The notes under the pieces were generated by a model. The model was not told the origin of the DNA, searched no databases, and saw only the letters and a list, made by a program, of their open reading frames with translations. DNA of 64,000 nucleotides from Uranotaenia lowii. Lineage: Eukaryota > Arthropoda > Insecta > Diptera > Culicidae. Of the stretch, positions 1 through 10,003 are shown one piece after another; position 1 is the first letter of the stretch, and each line of letters begins with the position of its first letter. The position numbers and the translations under genes are program-made. The stretch is taken from contig NC_073693.1 in NCBI RefSeq assembly GCF_029784155.1, positions 112,716,683 to 112,780,682 on the forward strand, given 5' to 3'.

Positions 1-1166
1 TGCGGCACGAAGCCTTTGTTTCTGATAGAACTTTCGTGTTTCTTGGGAACGATGCAGCTGCTCCAGCTCCTCGAGCTCCTCCTCCTCCAGGCGGCGCTTT
101 TTTTCCGGGAAAATTCGGACTCGCTGCCTCTTTTGCTGTCGGTGATTTTCCACATTTCGACGGGTGCCTCTTTGCACTACTGCCGCCCGCGCGGCATTCT
201 CTTCGTCCATCACCCTCCTACACTTCTCGTCGAACCAGTCGTTCCGTCGAGTTCGCTCCACATAACCGATGACGTTCTCCGCAGCACTGTTGATGGCTGT
301 CTTGATGGTATCCCAACAGTCCTCGAGAGGGGCTTCATCAAGCTCGCCCTCTGCCGGCAGCGCTGCTTCGACCGATTGCGCGTAGTCTGTCGCGACCTCA
401 GATTGCTTCAGTCGCGCGATATTTAATCGAGGAGGGCGCCGGTTGCGTGTGTTGTTCACTACGGAGAGTTTTGGACGCATCTTCACCATCACCAGATAGT
501 GGTCGATAATGTCCGAGAAGTGCCGGCTGTCAATCAAAACGTGTTCGATCTGTGATTGCGTTTGGTTTAGTGATCTCCAGGTGTACGTTTGTGGGAGGCG
601 GTGCTGAAAAAAGGTATTACGTACGGCCATTCGTTTGGAGGCGGCGAAATCAATAAGCCTGAGGCCGTTTTCGTTGGTCAGCTGGTGCTGAACCTTCCAA
701 TTGTTGGTTTAAATTCCTCCTCTTGGCCGACCTGAGCGTTAAAATCCCCGATGACGATCTTGATATCATGTTTTAAGCAACGGTCGTATTCACGCTCCAG
801 CTGCGCGTAAAATTCGTCTTTGTCGTCACCGGTACTTCCAAGGTGAGGGCTGTGCACGTTGATGATGCTGATGTTGAAGTACCGGCCCTTGATTCTCAAC
901 CGGCACATTCGTGAGTTGATCGGCCACCACCCAATCACGCGCTTTTGCATCTTTCCCATCACTATAAAAGCTGTTCCAAGCTCATGTGTGTTGCCGCAGC
1001 TCTGGTAGATGGCACGACCATCTGGGTTCGTTCGTACCGTGGAGCCCTTCTAGCATACCTCCTGCGGCGCCACGATGTCGAAATTGCGGCTCTTCAGTTC
1101 GTTGGAAAGCACGTGGGTACTGCCCAAAAAATTTAGAGATCGGCAGTTCCATGTTCCAAGTTTCCA
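1..1166 (-). pseudogene. RTE-like non-LTR retrotransposon, endonuclease and linker region, broken; runs off the left edge
   Basis: The minus strand encodes an APE-type endonuclease of a non-LTR retrotransposon, the enzyme that nicks target DNA to prime reverse transcription. Reading leftward from about 1164, the frame opens with KLGTWNCRSLNFLGS and NFDIVAPQEVC. It then meets one in-frame stop (TAG near 1048) and continues as FNISIINVHSPHLG and IVIGDFNAQVG, which hold the catalytic N and D motifs. Near 683 a frameshift separates GRFSTS from TNENGLRLIDFAASKR. The linker after the endonuclease (NDWFDEKCRR, then a Glu/Leu/Arg-rich stretch around 20-270) is readable down to base 1. The RT domain would lie left of the window. 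Two more copies of this family are at 36540-37265 and 50407-51475. The RTE assignment is from motif style and the short A-rich 3' tail of the third copy; another APE clade is possible. It is clearly dead. Confidence 0.8.
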
Positions 1167-1600
1167 ATCGCTAGTCCCTTTTCGTCGCGTGGGTCTTTGC
1201 CGATTTCCATCCGAAATATGTTGTTCGTTGTTCGTTGCTTATGTTTTTTTTGTATTCACGGGCTCGCAAGGCCCGCACCTAACCCCACTATCTCGCAGGA
1301 GGACCGTCGTGATGTTGCTGTTTTGGGTCCCGAACACCACCAGGACGTTGTTGAACTCCTCACGCCGCCCCTGACATGGAGAACAGACGCGTACGAAACC
1401 CCCTGACTCACTCTTCATGCGACCAAAGCATCCACCGGGATTGGGTACCCGATCTCCGCTAAGGTTGCTCGCAAACCAGCTAGCACCACGGGGAGATAGA
1501 GAATCGGAGTTGCAGACAAGAGGTGATATGACCACTACCAGAAGGTTGGGTGTATGGGGTCTCGAGTTGCACATTGTCTACCGTTCGCTAGCCATTCCTC
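1167..1600 (-). other. Probable 5' leader of the RTE-like element
   Basis: This GC-richer stretch lies directly upstream (minus strand) of the endonuclease start. It contains a 111-codon open frame at 1239-1574 with the segment RVCSPCQGRREEFNNVLVVF. I recognise no domain in that frame. Its base composition matches the adjacent LINE and not the AT-rich flank, so it is probably the 5' region of the same element. The composition change near 1600 is the best estimate of the element's 5' end. Confidence 0.4.
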
Positions 1601-2168
1601 CCCCCAATATTATGCATAATTACGCAAATGGATCAAAATTTACAGGAAAAAGTATTTAAATACGAAGAATGTACTGATGGTTTTCGAGATCCTTATATGG
1701 AAGATGACGGGGACGAGCGAAGGAGCTTCTATTCTCGTTTTTCGCATAGTTTGAGAACTATGCAACCAATCCATTTAAGAATCAATCGAATTTCAAGTTG
1801 CAGCTCTAATTGTAAAGATATCGAAAAATAATTTCGTATGATTAACAAATAAATTGAAATTAAAATAATTTTCACAAATTTTATTTATTTTTGGAAGATG
1901 TAGCAAAGCATACCGGGCCAACTAGGTTTATTTATAAAAGAAGAAGATAAGACAAATATAAACGGGTACATTTTGTAATATCAAAGTCCTTCAACCATAT
2001 TGATTGTACGAGGACGTATTCTTTTTCCTTGGAAAACCGGCTCATCGCTCCGTCAAAAGATTGCAATTCATTTGCCGGTGAAATGTGAATAAAAAATGCA
2101 AGTGAATATTGAAGGTACATACTCGATACCTGAGTATAGCCAGAGTCCTCCAGCCTAAGAAAGGCCAG
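1601..2168. other. AT-rich spacer, no gene seen
   Basis: Two short frames (1628-1831 plus, 1932-2177 minus) show no recognisable domain and no splice or start context. I see no repeat shared with the rest of the window. Confidence 0.5.
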
Positions 2169-2170
2169 TA

Positions 2171-4668
2171 GGGTCAAGTGGGGTAATTATGAACACGGGG
2201 TAATTCCGAACAAGTGCCATACGCGCTGCTGTGGGGGATGAATGAACACCAAAAGTTCCAAAAGTGGTAGTTTAACATCCGATTGATAGCTGTAAGGTGT
2301 TTCCGATCTGTTTTCAAATCATAGTGATATCATTTCAGATGTTTTAAAAAACCATTATCTCGTGAAACGGAAATCGTTTCGGACAGTGTTCAATGTTTTG
2401 AATATCAGATCATAGGAAATCCTGCTAGAATATTGTTATCCACTGTTTTACATGCAGTTTATGATGCTTTGTCTGGATTTTGAAGAAATTTTGAAAAATT
2501 TAATTTGCACTGGTTCACAGATGAGTGTTCATATTTACCCCATAGTTTCCGTCCTATGGGGTAATTATGAACACATCTTCTTATGCATTTCCTGACATTT
2601 CTAATGCTTTTTAATGGTCAAATGATTTATTCATCAACTTAGGGGGCCATTCACTAATTATCCAAGCGTTTCCACACCCCTTTCCCCCTCCTCCCCTTGT
2701 AAGAAATTTCTTTAAAAACTACCCCCCCCCCCCCCCCCCTTTCTATAACATCTTAACATATTAACGACCGTGAAGAAATCTTAGCCGAGAAACGTCAACA
2801 CTCGGCATTTATACTCCAGAATCCACTGGACCAAATTCAAAAAATTTCATAATTAAATTAGGTCTACAATGTGTTAAGTTTTGAATTTTTGAGAAATTTA
2901 ATTTTTTTTTCAAAATTGAGATTCGGATTTATAAAAAAAAGCTCTACCAGTTCTTTTCAGTCTTTGAAAAAACTTTTGAATCCCATTTTTTATAAACTGA
3001 AAATAAAGTTTCAAAAGTGGAAAAAAATGAATAGAACAGAAATTTTGAAAAAAGCTCTATCTGCAACCAAATTTAAACAAGTCTTAATTTTGTTTAAATA
3101 AATAGTGATGAAAACTCGATTTTCGTTGATAAAATAGGCAGTCAAGAATTGATAAACAATAAGGTTATAAACCAGAAATGTTTAATTTGACTAAAAATTA
3201 AATTCCCCTTTGTTTACAAAAGGTTTGCTGATCGCGCTTTTATTCATTACTGTGTGAAATTTAACATTACTATGAACCTTAAATCTCTGTGGCAACAGTA
3301 AAATCTATGAAAAACTTTGATAAATTCAATTGGTGAATAAGTCCACAAAGCAAAGATCAATTTTCCTTCAATGTTTGGACAACATGCTGCTATTCAGAAC
3401 ATTAGAATTACAGCAAAAAATAATTTTTTATGTGTTAAATCTGGAAAAATCTATTTTCTTAAAGTCTGATTTTTTACTTAGATACTTTTTTCAATATTAA
3501 TTTAAGCCTACCTCTTTTCTGATACCTGATAGATACTTTTTTCAATGTTAATTTGTTCGAATATTTTTTTTAAAATTTGGTGCAAAATGAACATCTTTTG
3601 GTTGAAGATTTTCTCTTTAAGTTTGTTGAGGAAACTCCGGTAGTACTTCAATTTTTTTTTTGAAAGAATAGAACTACTTATGTGAACTTTCAGATAGATG
3701 ATAAAAAAATTTATAAGTATAAATATTTTTCAAAACTTTCGATCATATAGAACTGACAAGAATTGTAAAAATGACTGTTCACTGATCCAAGAAGATTTTA
3801 ATAAGTGTTTTTGTGAAAGGGTTGTATTTTCGAATTTCCTGTATATATATATAGGTTTCAATTTCATGATACCTCGCACGTACGTGAAAAGCCTATCCCA
3901 CGACATTTTGATGAAGATTTGATGTTTGCTGCGCAGGACATTTTAAACGGATTTAAAAACTATCGAGTAGCCTAACTCGTCTAAAATTTCACACGCATGG
4001 AGAGGTCCTATCAAATAAAATTTTCTGTAAAGACGTAAAGAAACGGAAAAAAGAAACCAACCAAAACGTAAAAGACGTAACAAAGAAATTAAACTCTCGA
4101 AACAATAGATAGAAAAATATCAATTAAAAAGAACACTAGATAGCTATTTTTCTATTGTTTTACATCTTTTATGCATGAATTGGATTGAGTTTTTATAAAA
4201 CAACCCATTTTCTTGTTACTGCTTATTATTTTCATTATTTGGTGTTGAATTGAGATTTTCTGACACCATATAACTCATATTGGACAAGTCTCGGGGTAAA
4301 TATGAACATAGTTCGGGGTAATTATGAACATAATTTTTGAAGTAAAAATTCACCATACACTGCTTACTATGGATAAATGTAACGTATAACTACTGTTACT
4401 TTTCAAAAATTTTATACCAAGTTCGTAATCCGTGTTCATAATTACCCCCTAGACAGGGGGGTAAATATGAACAGACGGGGTAATTATGAACAGACGTCCC
4501 AAGGACAGAGGTTGCGACCAAAAAACAAAAGTTGTTCTACAGAATGATGAAGAGCAAGGGAACATTCATTGATGGTAGCTTTTCAAAGTTAGTGATAAGA
4601 AATTAACATATGGTGGCTGTAAGTGTGCCAAATGAAGAAATTTTGTTCATAATTACCCCACCTAGCCC
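2171..4668. mobile_element. Non-autonomous TIR element with TA target duplication and GGGGTAATTATGAACA motifs
   Basis: The ends are inverted copies. The left end reads GGGTCAAGTGGGGTAATT and the right end, reverse-complemented, reads GGGCTAGGTGGGGTAATT; both continue with ATGAACA, giving 22 of 25 matching bases. TA lies on each side (2169-2170 and 4669-4670), as expected for Tc1/mariner-type insertion. The GGGGTAAWTATGAACA motif recurs inside in both directions: a small palindrome near 2526-2576, then near 4302, 4313, 4436, 4460 and 4480. No transposase frame remains in the 2.5 kb. The AT-rich interior includes a fragment near 2641-2760 (GGGGCCATTCACTAATTATC) that may be a separate nested repeat. 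Confidence 0.75.
2722..2739 (+). repeat. Poly-C homopolymer tract
   Basis: Eighteen consecutive C residues lie in a local C-rich stretch inside the 2171-4668 element. The length may be unreliable because homopolymers are error-prone in assembly. Confidence 0.9.
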
Positions 4669-4670
4669 TA

Positions 4671-5865
4671 CATAAAATTTACTTGAAGCAATGCGGCTTG
4701 GTAACAAAAAAAGCAGAAGGGCAACACACGGGCAGACACGAGGAAAAAAATCGCTTATCAATGCCGTATCGCGCAGACAGAAGAAGGTTGCTAAGGGCAA
4801 TCGACAAAAGAGTAGCAGCAAGATTCGGGCCAAGAAAAGAAAACCCAAAAGCCCTTGAACGGACGAAAAAAAACTTGCTACATCGCGATGTCCGGTTGTC
4901 CGGGGAGACGCGAAAACGAAAACTTGCGCGCCCAGATTCAGCGGTTTCGTTAAGTCAGTGTGCTTAAAGCAGCCCCAGACAGAATTCTATGAACGCTTCG
5001 CCATATCCATTCGGTGCAATGAATTGAATTGCCCTCGTGCCCAGGTGAAAATCCTTCCATTCTCCTTTCCCTCGCATATCGGTCCCATATTCTTCAGAAT
5101 GGGAGCCCTTACTTTTGTTAGCTGACCGGGTGGAGTCAAAAGACCCCAGCCAGACGAATGGACAGACGAGACGGACGAATGATTCAATCACGATCTCTCG
5201 AAGGCTGGTTGTTACATTGCAAGGCAAAAAGGGCCATGGGTGAGTTTTTTTTTCGCTTTTCTTAGCCCTTCCCCCCAGAGCTTGACTGTTCTTGCTGCTG
5301 CCCGCAGAAGATGTTTCTTCCAATTCAAGGCACCATTTATCGATGAGGGGTCACCCTCGAACCGAGCGAGAAGAAGTTTAATATTTCATGAAGTCGGGCA
5401 TCGTCTACTGAGTAAGTACTAGAACATTCAGGGCGATTGAACCATTCTCAAGGTCTTTAGTCGGCAAGAAGTGCGGTCCCATGGCATAAGTTTAAATGAT
5501 GCAGCATAATAAATGTTGATTTTTTTCTACTGCTCAAATATATTTTTTTTCTTCTAGATGAAAAAAATAAAACTACACTTTAAGTTGTTGAAGATCTTTT
5601 GTGTTTCATTCTTTTCGTTTCGTTGAACATAATCTGCTGCATTAAGAAATCTCATTCAACCCTTCATTTATTGGTTCCTTTTTTCTTCAAAATCTTTGTT
5701 AACAGTTGGAAATTATGTGTGAATCAAGAAAAAAAATCGACTTTACGCATTATTCATATAAAACTATTCGTTTTGCAAACATTGTACAATATTTATGTAG
5801 TTACTCGAACAGAAACACATTCACGGTCTCATTGAAGCTTGATATTTCCTCCAAGAGAATCTACT
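4671..5865. other. Mixed-composition island, no gene supported
   Basis: The stretch 4680-5460 has higher GC than its flanks and shows no match to the window's repeat families. Short frames on both strands (94 to 119 codons) overlap one another and lack any domain, so I do not call them. It may be ancestral single-copy non-coding DNA. From 5460 to 5865 the sequence is AT-rich and featureless to me. Confidence 0.4.
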
Positions 5866-6240
5866 CCCGAGCAGACTTTGATGCCCAAATCTACAGCAAA
5901 TTGAGACTAAAATAAGGTATCAACAGCAAAATGATAGTATCATTTGCTATTGATTTTTGAATGATAGCAAAACTAAGCATTTTTATGGTTTCAATAATTA
6001 TTTTCTAATAGCAAGCTGAGACCAAAACTAGGTACTAAAGGTAAATGTTAGCAAATGAAAGTGCATTAATTCATCAGATAGCGAAACTAGCCAGGTCTCC
6101 CTTTGCTTTTGTAAATTTAAACCAGAGGTTAAAATGCATAAACTAGAGAAAAAAAAATTATAGCAAAATAGGCATCATGAATTTCTATGTACAATAAAAT
6201 GCAGTCAGAAAAGAAATTTTTAAACGACAACGCTAGCATA
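5866..6240. repeat. CCCGAGCAGAC-ended repeat arm rich in AGCAAA motifs
   Basis: The arm starts with CCCGAGCAGACTTT and carries many AGCAAA/TTTGCT motifs in both directions. The same terminus occurs inverted at 13492-13507 (AAAGTCTGCTCGGGG). Similarity continues inward for about 40 bases with scattered mismatches (CARACTTTKATG then AGCAAATT). The two may be the ends of one large interrupted element or two separate family members. The inner limit at 6240 is approximate. Confidence 0.5.
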
Positions 6241-7352
6241 TTCGGCCGTCGATTTCCTACGATTACAAAACTCCATTAACTAGTGTCTATTTTTAAACGT
6301 TCAAATCAAAATTAAATGTTGAGATTAGGAAAAGCAAGAAAAATCCTTCTTGGAAACATGAAAGGAACGTCTTCCAAAACCCTTCAAGTGTTCGAATTTT
6401 GTTTAGCAGTGGTTTTGAAATGAATATAATTTATCGAAGTCTTTCTATGTCCTTACCTTTTCCTGTAATCAAAACGATTTTGGCAATCCTATAGGAAAGC
6501 TTTCGTTCATATCAATTGCTCTCAAAAATTTTCAACATTTAATAACTGAAAAATCTAATGAAAAACCACTGTTAATTTTAAAAACATTCGTTTTTTAGTT
6601 GTATAGGAAATTTGAAAACTTTCTTTCTCTTTTATCTTTTAGGTTTATTTGTTTTGCAAGTCATATATTGTGGTACTAGCTTTTTTATATCAACCGGTTG
6701 GACCAGGGTTGGACCAGATTGGTATCGGAGATGCCAGGTGATCTGATTTATCAGGGTTTGTCCTTATTTTCGAAAGACTGTCCTGATATTTCAAAAAACT
6801 TTTGAGTTGAAGTGCTTTTCGAAAACTGGTCTCTTAAATGCCCTGAGTTGTCCTGGTTATCATGAAAAAACATCAAATTTGATTGAAAAACTTTGAGATA
6901 ATCGAATAAATCTGTAATAAAATAGTTAAACCCATTCAACAGATGGTAATGTTTAGTTGCCTTTATTTATGCAATCTAAGCAGAGTTGCTTGTTATTTTC
7001 ATGCATCAAAAAGTGTACAAAACAATCCTAATTGTTTGTTCTGCGTTGTCTTTTCTTTTGAAATTTCTTTATTTGAAACGGCTCGTACTTCTTCGTGTTG
7101 TCCTGATTTTTGACAAAACCACCTGGCACCCTTGGTTGGTATTAAACCCGTCACGGCATAACAGAACCGGAAAACGAAAAAGGGCGAAACTTACAAATTA
7201 TTATTTTTTATAACCGAGTTCATAAAACATTTCTTGATAACAAACGAATCGACCAATAACTAAATGTTTCCACTATCTTAATTTTCATGAACCAAATATT
7301 TGATTTTTAATTAAATGTTCCGAAACATCAAAAACGATTTTACGATTCCAAG
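6241..7352. other. AT-rich spacer, no gene seen
   Basis: No coding domain is visible. A phrase near 6942-6975 (GCCTTTATTTATGCAATC) recurs near 9914-9932, which suggests an undefined repeat shared by the two flanks of the possible gene at 7901-8264. Confidence 0.4.
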
Positions 7353-7676
7353 TTATTACCAGGGGGGTGACATCCCCATCCTTTGTTATTGATTTTGACA
7401 ACCATCAAAATTAAGGGCCCACGATTTTGTGGGCCCATAACAAATCTGACATTTGCTGTCAACGAACCGGACTAGATGTCAAATCCTAGAGAGTTATGAA
7501 TGATTGCACACTAACACAACAATAATTCTGGTTCCTCATTGGTTGAAATTTCGACTTTTTTCAACTCTCTACTGCTTTGAGTGGAAAACGCCATAATCGT
7601 TTCTTCCGATGGATAGGAAGAAAGCAAAAGATTCTTGTTCGCAAGAAGAACCAGATTGTGATCCCCCTGGTTATTA
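7353..7676. mobile_element. Short MITE with ACCAGGGGG-type ends
   Basis: The left end TTACCAGGGGGGTGACATC is mirrored by the right end, which reverse-complements to TAACCAGGGGGATCACAATC. The ends are about 320 bp apart and flanked by TTA/TA-type bases. The interior has no gene. It lies about 225 bp upstream of the possible gene at 7901 and could overlap that gene's promoter region. Confidence 0.5.
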
Positions 7677-7900
7677 CTGAATATCCCCTTTTCAAATGTT
7701 ACCCGAAATTTCAAAATAGTTTTACCTTTTTGAGAAACTACAACAGAATTTATTAATAAAATAGTTTCGCCTTTTTGAGAAGTTACACTAGAATTGATTC
7801 AAGATGGGGCATAAACAAAAGCCGAAAAATTTAGCTCCGTCGTTTTAATCCTCTAAATAAAGTGTAACTTCCTTCGATCTATCACGGTTCTGCTCAAGTT

Positions 7901-8264
7901 ATGGAACCGGCTGCAGGTGATTACGTCCAAGAATATTTAGCGTTAAAAAAGGTGAGTTTCGAGACATGTTTGTTTTTTTTCTTTAAATTAAAACATTGTG
8001 TTATGAATCCGTTTTCAGTCCAAGTACGCAATAAGAATGCATAGCACAGCAGAAGCAATGTGGGACAGCTATTTTGGCTGTAAATATGGGGAAACCCCTA
8101 TCTGTGGATCTGTCGTCGATTTCACAACACCTGAGGAATGCATTAGTACACAATCTGCACGGATGATGCTCAACAGTAATCCTGAAGATATTTCTCAACC
8201 GGAGGACAGAAAAAAGAGGAAGTTGAAGGATAAAGAAAATCGAAGGAAAAGCCACAGAATCTGA
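7901..8264 (+). CDS. Possible two-exon gene, 98-residue basic-tailed protein of unknown function
   Basis: This is the only reading frame here that looks like a host gene. Exon 1 (7901-7951) is ATG plus 16 codons, MEPAAGDYVQEYLALKK. It ends at a good donor (AAG|GTGAGT). A 67-bp intron (7952-8018) ends in a pyrimidine-rich TTTTCAG acceptor. Exon 2 (8019-8264) continues in the same frame to a TGA. The joined product is 98 residues. It has a Cys/Trp-containing middle (MWDSYFGCKYGETPICG) and a Lys/Arg-rich tail (RKKRKLKDKENRRK near residues 81-94) that resembles a bipartite nuclear-localisation signal. I recognise no family. After the stop, CAG|GTAAGT at 8319-8326 could be a further donor, so the true 3' structure may differ. 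MITEs flank it on both sides. It could also be a fragment of a transposon-borne gene. Confidence 0.4.
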
Positions 8265-8367
8265 ACGATTTTACTGTAATAGTATACGCCATAGTAAATT
8301 CGATTATAGATGACTACAGGTAAGTTCTTATTTTCCACAATTTGAAACGTTTTAGATCATCCTAATA

Positions 8368-9200
8368 TAGGCTTGCCAGATACTTTCAGAAAAAAGCGGG
8401 ACATTTCATGAAAAAAAGCGGGACATAGCCTAAAAAAGCGGGACATTTTAGAAACTCTTAAAAAAGCTTAATTGTATAGCTAAATTTAAACGTATACCAT
8501 TAGCCAAAGTTGTTCATAGATAGTACACTATAGTCAGTTTTTCCTGCATGACTTATAATTACAAGGTTTTCGTCATATGCACCGTTTTTTCCACGGTTCT
8601 TAAGAATTAACACATTTTTTTAGGGAAAATATTTCAAGTCGTAAATGTTAACGGCGAATTTCATATCGCGTAAAAAACTTTTGTTCAATTTGTATAAAAT
8701 TTGTTTGTTTGGTAATTTGTTTAAAAATCTGAAAATACAAGAAAGCTTCCAATTTAATATGATTTGGACAATTGAGTCAAAAAAAGATGGTGTTGAATAT
8801 ATGAGAATATTCAATTAAGATTCCTGCGAAAAAACTATAATAATCTAAAATTATTTGGAAGCAATCTCAACAATATGTTCTTCATACATCGATTGAACGT
8901 GCTCCAAGAAAGCATAACTGGATCATAATATTACTGAAATACTAAGGACTTAAGATTCATTCAGTATTGTCTTATATAAACTATGAAAAAGGCTGCTTAT
9001 TTGTAAAAAGACGTATTTGAGATTTTCTGTGTTGAATTCAAATTGAAACTCAAATTTGATTTCTTTAAGTTTAAATCAGTGAACTTTGTGCAAATTTTCC
9101 GCGAAAAAAAGCGGGACATTTTGAGGAAAAAGCGGGACAGCGGGACATTCAACAAAAAAGCGGGACATGTCCCGCTTTTGCGGGACGGATGGCAACCCTA
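8368..9200. mobile_element. hAT-type MITE (TAGGCTTGCCA ends) with perfect 8-bp target duplication
   Basis: The left end is TAGGCTTGCCAGATAC and the right end reverse-complements to TAGGGTTGCCATCCGTC. TCCTAATA directly precedes the left end (8360-8367) and directly follows the right end (9201-9208), a perfect 8-bp duplication typical of hAT transposition. Near both ends the phrase AGCGGGACAT is repeated several times, and the right end carries a small palindrome of GTCCCGC. The 833-bp interior is AT-rich without a transposase frame. Related copies are at 16524-19717 and, as a short 5' piece, at 40631-40720. Confidence 0.85.
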
Positions 9201-9208
9201 TCCTAATA

Positions 9209-10003
9209 GAATTTTAAAGAGAGAACTTTCGATAAAAAAACGTTCTGCTTTAAATTAATCAAAAGAACAAAAGTTTGCTATTCATCAGGTTAGTACATAT
9301 TTGGCAAAGGTTGTGGACATTCGTAGCAGGAACCGAATTCTTACATTATTCATCTCAATGTGTAAATTTTCGCGATTCGTTGTTTTAATTACGAATTTAG
9401 AGAATAAACGCCTTTACCTATACTACGTCATGATTCAATGATTTATTTTCTGAGGATGAATATTTATGTATTCTGATAAGCATATGTTATAAAGAGTTAA
9501 AAAAAATGCCAGAATATGTTTACTGCATAACAAACATACAGACGTTACATGAACAATGAGAAACTTGAAATTTGAAATAGTATGCTACCCATCCCTAGCT
9601 TAAATACTTCTGTAAGATTAATAAAAAAAAAGTTGAAATCACGACTTGACAGTCAATTTTGCTATAATCTTTTTGGCGAATTGTAAATATGACAACGTTG
9701 GCCATGATATGCCATTGAATATTCCCTATTGCTGTTGCATAAATGCAGGCGATGATTTTCTATGTTTTGAAAGTGATACCTTCTATCCCCGTTGGGGTGA
9801 AAAAACAAATCACAAAATATTAACGTATTATTAAATTTTTACGTTATGTTACGACTCGTTTGACTCATTCACAGCTAGACAAATTTACGGTAGTTCGTGA
9901 AGTGAATTTTAACGCCTTTATTTATGCAATCCATGCAGTTAGTGCACATTGAAAATTTTGAAAGGTACACCTGAGCGCACTCTAACAACAAAATTATAGG
10001 GAA
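9209..10003. other. AT-rich spacer, no gene seen
   Basis: No coding domain or repeat end is recognised, except the short phrase shared with 6942-6975. A 62-codon frame at 9646-9834 has no supporting feature. Confidence 0.4.

Noticed and set aside
4683..5323. Overlapping frames of 94 and 119 codons in a GC-richer island
   Set aside because: They lie on opposite strands with no domain, no start context and no sign of splicing.
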